NCBI RefSeq assembly: GCF_003711205.1
Contig: NZ_CP031013.1
Location: 2,584,501 to 2,648,500 of the forward strand
Direction: 5' to 3'
Length of the DNA: 64,000 nt
Source: Polaromonas sp. SP1
Lineage (GTDB): Bacteria > Pseudomonadota > Gammaproteobacteria > Burkholderiales > Burkholderiaceae_C
Below, in pieces: positions 61,085 to 64,000 of this stretch. The stretch's first letter is position 1, and the number at the start of each line of letters is the position of its first letter. A program made the position numbers and the translations under genes. The notes beneath the pieces were generated by a model. It was given only the letters and a program-made list of their open reading frames with translations, was not told where the DNA came from and did not search any database.

Positions 61085-61158
61085 CCGGGCTGCCCCAAGG
61101 GAAATTAGCCCCCTCAGGGGGCAGGGAGCTACACGCAGTGAGTGAGCGTGGGGGCCAT
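61085..61158 (-). repeat. Dispersed intergenic repeat (C-rich family), copy 3
   Basis: Read on the - strand it gives CCCCCACGCTCACTCACTGC, GTGTAGCTCCCTGCCCCCTG and GGGGCAGCCCGGCGGG, the inverted equivalent of copies 1 and 2. It overlaps the start codon of the FAD monooxygenase gene. Confidence 0.75.
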
Positions 61159-62355
61159 GCTATTCGGCAGGCTCTGATAGCCGGCGGCGGCATCGGCGGT
61201 CTGGCCGCTGCGTTGGCTGCAACGCGTGCCGGTTGGGATGTGCGTCTGTTCGAACGTGCGAACGCGTTCAGTGAAGTCGGCGCCGGTATCCAGCTCGGAC
61301 CCAATGTCGTCAAGGTGCTGCATGGCTGGGGCCTGGCTGATGCGCTGAAGACCGTGGCCGCGTTTCCCGAGCGCCTGCAGGTGCGCAGCGCCGTCTCGGG
61401 CCAGGTGCTGGGCGAGTTGCCGCTGGGCGCCACCATCGCCCAGCGTTATGGCGCGCCCTATGCCACCTTGCACCGCGCGGATCTGCACCGCCTGCTGCTT
61501 GAAGCCGTGCAACAGCATGCCGACGTCAAGCTGCACCTGAGCCGCCCGCTGCAGTCCTTCAGCCAGACCGCGCAAGCCGTCATGGTGCAGGCAGAAGACG
61601 GCCCCGGCATTGAGGGCGATGCGCTCATAGGCGCCGACGGTCTGTGGAGCATGGTGCGCCAGCAACTGCTGGGCGACGGCCTGCCGCGGCGCACCGGCCA
61701 CCTGGCCTACCGCGCGCTGGTGCGTCAGTCCGATTTACCCCAACTGCTCAGGACCCAGCACGTCACCGCCTGGCTGGGGCCGCGCATGCATGTGGTGCAG
61801 TACCCGGTGCGCGGCGGTGAATGGCTCAACGTGGTGGCTATCGTGCAAGGCGAGGCGGCCGCCGAAGCCGACCTGTGGGACCACAGCGCCAATGCCGCCG
61901 ATCTGGCCGCCGCCACGGCCGGCTGCTCAGCGGCGCTGCGCGAGGTACTTGAGGCCGTCGAAGGCTGGCGCCTGTGGGTGCTGCACGACCGCCCGCCCAT
62001 GCAAGGCGCCCACCAGCACGCCGTCGGCCGCGTGGCTTTATTGGGCGATGCCGCCCACCCGATGCGGCCCTACCTCGCACAAGGCGCCGGCATGGCGATC
62101 GAAGACGCCGCCGAACTCGGCCACGCTTTAGCGCAAGCGCTGGACCCGGCCTTTGACGTGCCCACCATGCTGCAGCGCTACGCGCTCAACCGCTGGCAAC
62201 GCAATGCACGCGTGCAGGCGCGCGCGCTGCGCAACGGGCAGATCTTTCATGCCGACGGCCTGCTGCGGTGGGGGCGTGATGCGTCCATGAAGCTGTTGGG
62301 CGAGAGGCTGCTGGATATGCCCTGGCTCTATGGCGTCACGCCAAAAATATCCTGA
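61138..62355 (+). CDS. FAD-dependent aromatic monooxygenase (salicylate/3-hydroxybenzoate hydroxylase-like)
   Basis: This 405-aa class A flavoprotein has the dinucleotide fold ALIAGGGIGGLAAALAATRA, the substrate-side EVGAGIQLGPNVVK, the DG motif ALIGADGLWSMVR and the GD motif LLGDAAHPMRPYLAQGAGM. Relatives hydroxylate salicylate, 3-hydroxybenzoate or 6-hydroxynicotinate with NAD(P)H and O2. The GTG start at 61138 and its AGGGAG ribosome-binding site both lie inside dispersed repeat copy 3, so the N-terminus (MSERGGHAIR) is repeat-derived. No ring-cleavage genes are nearby. Confidence 0.85.
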   Translation: MSERGGHAIRQALIAGGGIGGLAAALAATRAGWDVRLFERANAFSEVGAGIQLGPNVVKVLHGWGLADALKTVAAFPERLQVRSAVSGQVLGELPLGATIAQRYGAPYATLHRADLHRLLLEAVQQHADVKLHLSRPLQSFSQTAQAVMVQAEDGPGIEGDALIGADGLWSMVRQQLLGDGLPRRTGHLAYRALVRQSDLPQLLRTQHVTAWLGPRMHVVQYPVRGGEWLNVVAIVQGEAAAEADLWDHSANAADLAAATAGCSAALREVLEAVEGWRLWVLHDRPPMQGAHQHAVGRVALLGDAAHPMRPYLAQGAGMAIEDAAELGHALAQALDPAFDVPTMLQRYALNRWQRNARVQARALRNGQIFHADGLLRWGRDASMKLLGERLLDMPWLYGVTPKIS

Positions 62356-62368
62356 CGTGGTCCTCGAT

Positions 62369-62437
62369 GTAGCTGCTTTGCTACAAAAATAATAGCTGTA
62401 AGCCCATGTTCTATATGGGCTGTGGCTATTATTTTCT
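62369..62437 (+). repeat. Palindromic repeat family copy after the monooxygenase
   Basis: TTGCTACAAAAATAATAGC, then AGCCCATGTTCTATATGGGC, forms palindromes A and B with an added inverted arm on each side (TAGC...GGCTATTATTTT). It could serve as the transcription end of the acnA-monooxygenase block. Confidence 0.75.
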
Positions 62438-62554
62438 TAAATTTCTTATGTTTCCGTCTCCGCCAAGACTACCGACTCTCTCCGCAAGGGGGGGGCGGTT
62501 TTTCATACGAAACGCAGCAATAGGGGAAACGGTCTCGGTAGCAACAGCAGTCAT
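62429..62554 (-). CDS. Possible 41-aa small protein before the integron
   Basis: An ATG frame (MTAVATETVSPIAAFRMKNR ...) has GGAG six bases upstream. It contains a run of eight C, so it is prone to frameshift. Its 3' end overlaps the palindromic repeat. No homology is recognised, and it may be non-coding. Confidence 0.25.
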   Translation of the reverse strand: MTAVATETVSPIAAFRMKNRPPLAERVGSLGGDGNIRNLRK

Positions 62555-62664
62555 ATGAATCTCCAAAGGAAGTTGATGAAGGAGGGAAGTTAAAAAACAT
62601 CCTCTCGCTCGGGCTTCCTCGTTCCCCCGAGTAGGGGGCGGAGGGGGGTGCTGGTAGTTCAACA

Positions 62665-62688
62665 AGAAAAAACCGGGATGACCCGGTT
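62665..62688 (-). terminator. Intrinsic terminator on the - strand
   Basis: AACCGGG and CCCGGTT form a 7-bp stem; on the - strand a run of six T follows. It would stop leftward transcription coming from the attI side, where an intI gene would normally be transcribed in this direction. Confidence 0.6.
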
Positions 62689-62698
62689 GCCGCTGTAT

Positions 62699-62753
62699 TA
62701 AAAATCCCCCCACAAGTGCCCCTCACACCGGGACGGGGTCTTGTGGGGGGATT
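62699..62753 (-). terminator. Long hairpin, second - strand terminator
   Basis: AATCCCCCCACAAG and CTTGTGGGGGGATT form a perfect 14-bp stem with an inner CCCC/GGGG stem. On the - strand five T follow the stem. The 62754-63003 stretch between it and the integron leader holds no gene and no recognisable integrase fragment. Confidence 0.6.
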
Positions 62754-63003
62754 CAGCTGCTAACGGGGCAGCCCGGTTTTTTCACAGCGGTAGGCCTGGC
62801 GCCCGCAGCCGACGTGACACAAAGCGCAGCGACTGGCTCCAAAGGGTGCAGCCGGGCCGGGTTATAGGGAGCGATGGTCAAACGCAACGGAATCGGCTGT
62901 TTGGGCTGCGCTCGTCCATATTGAGGCGGCGGTAACTACACTGTCCACCTAGAATCACTTGCGGGGTTTGGTCCCTTTTTTATCGACCTGAGTGAAACTC
63001 AAA

Positions 63004-63111
63004 ATGAGCAATAAGTCTTTTAATAACAAGCACTTGGCTGGGTTTTCAGCGACCGCGTTATACCGCAGGCCCGATGTTATACCGCAGACCTTGCGGTATA
63101 CATTACGTTAG
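63004..63111 (+). CDS. Possible attI-overlapping leader peptide
   Basis: A 35-codon frame (MSNKSFNNKHLAGFSATALY ...) runs through the attI-like repeats and stops at the TAG inside GTTAGAC, five bases before the first cassette ATG. A similar short frame in class 1 attI is known to raise translation of the first cassette. The ribosome-binding site is weak. Confidence 0.35.
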   Translation: MSNKSFNNKHLAGFSATALYRRPDVIPQTLRYTLR

Positions 63112-63113
63112 AC
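63050..63113 (+). other. Integron attI-like site
   Basis: GTTATACCGCAG occurs at 63057-63068 and 63076-63087 as direct repeats 19 bp apart, with an inverted copy TGCGGTATAC at 63092-63101. The core GTTAGAC follows at 63107-63113. This mirrors the DR1/DR2 plus simple-site layout of attI1. A possible Pc promoter (TTGGCT at 63034, TTATAC at 63058, 18-bp spacing) overlaps it. No integrase gene lies upstream. Confidence 0.65.
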
Positions 63114-63116
63114 CTC

Positions 63117-63509
63117 ATGAATACCGCTCTGCCAGATCAGGAGAAGGCGTTTCAGACAGCGCTCTCGCTGGACGAAGAGGGACGCTCGTCCGAGGCGTTG
63201 AAGGTTCTGGAGCCGCTCGCACTTCGCCGCGACAATCCGCGCTACCTCCTTGCCTACGCGCAGTGCCTAGTTCGCTCAGGCGCCGATTGGAAGGCCGCTG
63301 TAGATTGTTTGCGCGTGGCGCTCTCAATCGAACCCAAGTACCTTGAAGGCCCGTCGCGGCTTTTCCTTGCGGACCTTCTCGTTCAGAATGGGCGCAAGAA
63401 GGAGGCCCTTGAGCAATGGCGAATCGTCGCAAAGATGCCACCGGACGGGACTGGGTATGCGGCTGTACCCGACGAGGCGATCATTCGGTTGCGCGAACAT
63501 GAGGTCTAA
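63117..63509 (+). CDS. Integron cassette 1: TPR-like protein
   Basis: This 130-aa protein is predicted to be helical with TPR-like units (AFQTALSLDEEGRSSEALKV; RYLLAYAQCLVRSGADWKAA; SRLFLADLLVQNGRKKEALE). The ATG lies four bases after core GTTAGAC and the stop TAA is inside GTCTAAC of its attC, the tight fit typical of a gene cassette. No signal peptide is present. The function is unknown. Confidence 0.8.
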   Translation: MNTALPDQEKAFQTALSLDEEGRSSEALKVLEPLALRRDNPRYLLAYAQCLVRSGADWKAAVDCLRVALSIEPKYLEGPSRLFLADLLVQNGRKKEALEQWRIVAKMPPDGTGYAAVPDEAIIRLREHEV

Positions 63510-63617
63510 CAGGTCGTTCGACTCGGACACGCACCGGCATTGCGCCGCGAAGCGTGCTGGTGAGCTTACGCCTCGCGGCGCAATGCCGGTGCGCGCCGGT
63601 CAACTCCGACGTTATGC
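63504..63617 (+). other. attC recombination site 1
   Basis: R'' GTCTAAC at 63504-63510 is complementary to the cassette-1 entry core GTTAGAC. TCGTTCGACTCGGA resembles L'' and CCGGTCAACTCCGAC resembles L', before R' GTTATGC at 63611-63617. Between them a perfect 20-bp stem (GCACCGGCATTGCGCCGCGA and its complement) surrounds the loop. The 114-bp length is within the attC range. Confidence 0.85.
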
Positions 63618-63898
63618 AGCACCCTAAAGTGTCTCGGTTTCTGTACACCGCCTGGTTTCAGGACGCTCTCGTTGAACCAGACGACGAGGATTTCGAATGG
63701 CCGGCATGTTTTCTGGTGACGGCATCTTCGATGGAAGCCGCGCAACACTGGGGAGACCACCTGTCGGATTCGTTCAGTCGGCGCCGCGAAAGCGAGAGGT
63801 TCCTTCGGTCGAGCGTCGAGATTGCGACTGCGAGCACGCAAGATCTACCGGTAGTGGTCGATGGCTATGAGGCGACTGACGGAGAAATCGGGTGGTAG
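63614..63898 (+). CDS. Integron cassette 2: hypothetical protein
   Basis: This 94-aa protein (MQHPKVSRFLYTAWFQDALV ...) starts at the ATG within core GTTATGC, so the attC core provides its start codon. It is acidic, with an alpha/beta look and no recognised domain. A longer upstream start would read through the attC stem and is rejected. Confidence 0.7.
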   Translation: MQHPKVSRFLYTAWFQDALVEPDDEDFEWPACFLVTASSMEAAQHWGDHLSDSFSRRRESERFLRSSVEIATASTQDLPVVVDGYEATDGEIGW

Positions 63899-63941
63899 TC
63901 GCAGGTCCCAGCCACTCTCTGGCTGCGTTAGTGGCGGAATG

Positions 63942-64000
63942 GCATAACATGTCGCTCGACACGGAAACACACCCACAGAATGCGGCTTCGCCGCAATGTG
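63942..64000 (+). other. attC recombination site 2, cut by window end
   Basis: R'' GCATAAC (63942-63948) is the exact complement of the cassette-2 core GTTATGC. TGTCGCTCGACACGG resembles L'', and the hairpin GCGGC-TTC-GCCGC is near the end. The site should be completed in the following sequence. Confidence 0.75.

Noticed and set aside
62461-62510. Run of eight G/C as evidence of programmed frameshifting in the small - strand frame
   Set aside because: There is no proof the frame is translated, and homopolymers of this length can be sequencing error.
62754-63003. Possible intI remnant upstream of attI
   Set aside because: The - strand was read for tyrosine-recombinase motifs and none was seen; the stretch is too short and stop-rich to call a pseudogene.

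Overview
The window is chromosomal DNA from a GC-rich betaproteobacterium. Gene order and protein sequence point to the Comamonadaceae (Polaromonas, Rhodoferax or Variovorax-like). The clues are the mucD-lepA-lepB-rnc-era-recO-pdxJ-acpS-nagZ order, the fimV-truA-trpF-trpB-trpA-accD order, an sdhCDAB-sdhE-gltA block divergent from mdh, and short dispersed intergenic repeats. No rRNA, tRNA, prophage, transposase or CRISPR array was seen.

Layout. 1-11.7 kb (+ strand): envelope stress (rseB end, mucD), then lepA, lepB, a DUF4845 gene, rnc, era, recO, pdxJ, acpS and nagZ. 11.8-18.8 kb (- strand): a YgjP-like metallopeptidase, lysS, a LON-substrate-binding-domain protein, accD, trpA, trpB and trpF. 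18.8-23.9 kb: an insertion carrying a secreted Ig-like (Big_2-type) repeat protein and a predicted outer-membrane beta-barrel protein. It is flanked by two copies of the truA/trpF junction, one with intact trpF and one with intact truA. 23.9-34.2 kb (- strand): truA, fimV, asd, leuB, an inserted hypothetical gene whose start copies the leuB start, leuD, leuC and a LysR regulator. 34.4-37.1 kb: a TPR/glycosyltransferase-like protein and a two-domain methyltransferase. 37.1-49.8 kb: a TCA-cycle locus, gltA-sdhE-sdhBADC-gntR on the - strand and mdh-tam-citE-like-hypothetical-acnB on the + strand. 49.9-62.4 kb: a BON protein, small hypotheticals, a PNPOx-like protein, a ferric-iron ABC transporter with a Fur-box-like site, a DUF1428 gene, an XRE regulator divergent from a small membrane protein, acnA, and a FAD monooxygenase. 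62.4-64.0 kb: the start of an integron cassette array, with an attI-like site, two cassettes, one complete attC and one cut by the window end. No integrase gene lies in the usual upstream position.

The genes hang together as housekeeping blocks: translation and envelope quality control, Trp/Leu/Asp-family biosynthesis, and a near-complete oxidative TCA branch including both aconitases and the trans-aconitate methyltransferase that deals with an aconitase by-product. The accessory signals are the most interesting part: (i) a bipartite palindromic repeat family in at least nine places, including copies inside coding genes read in one phase; (ii) two biosynthetic operons opened by cargo that duplicated the 5' end of the next gene; (iii) the integron; (iv) a 177-bp MITE-like element after mdh.
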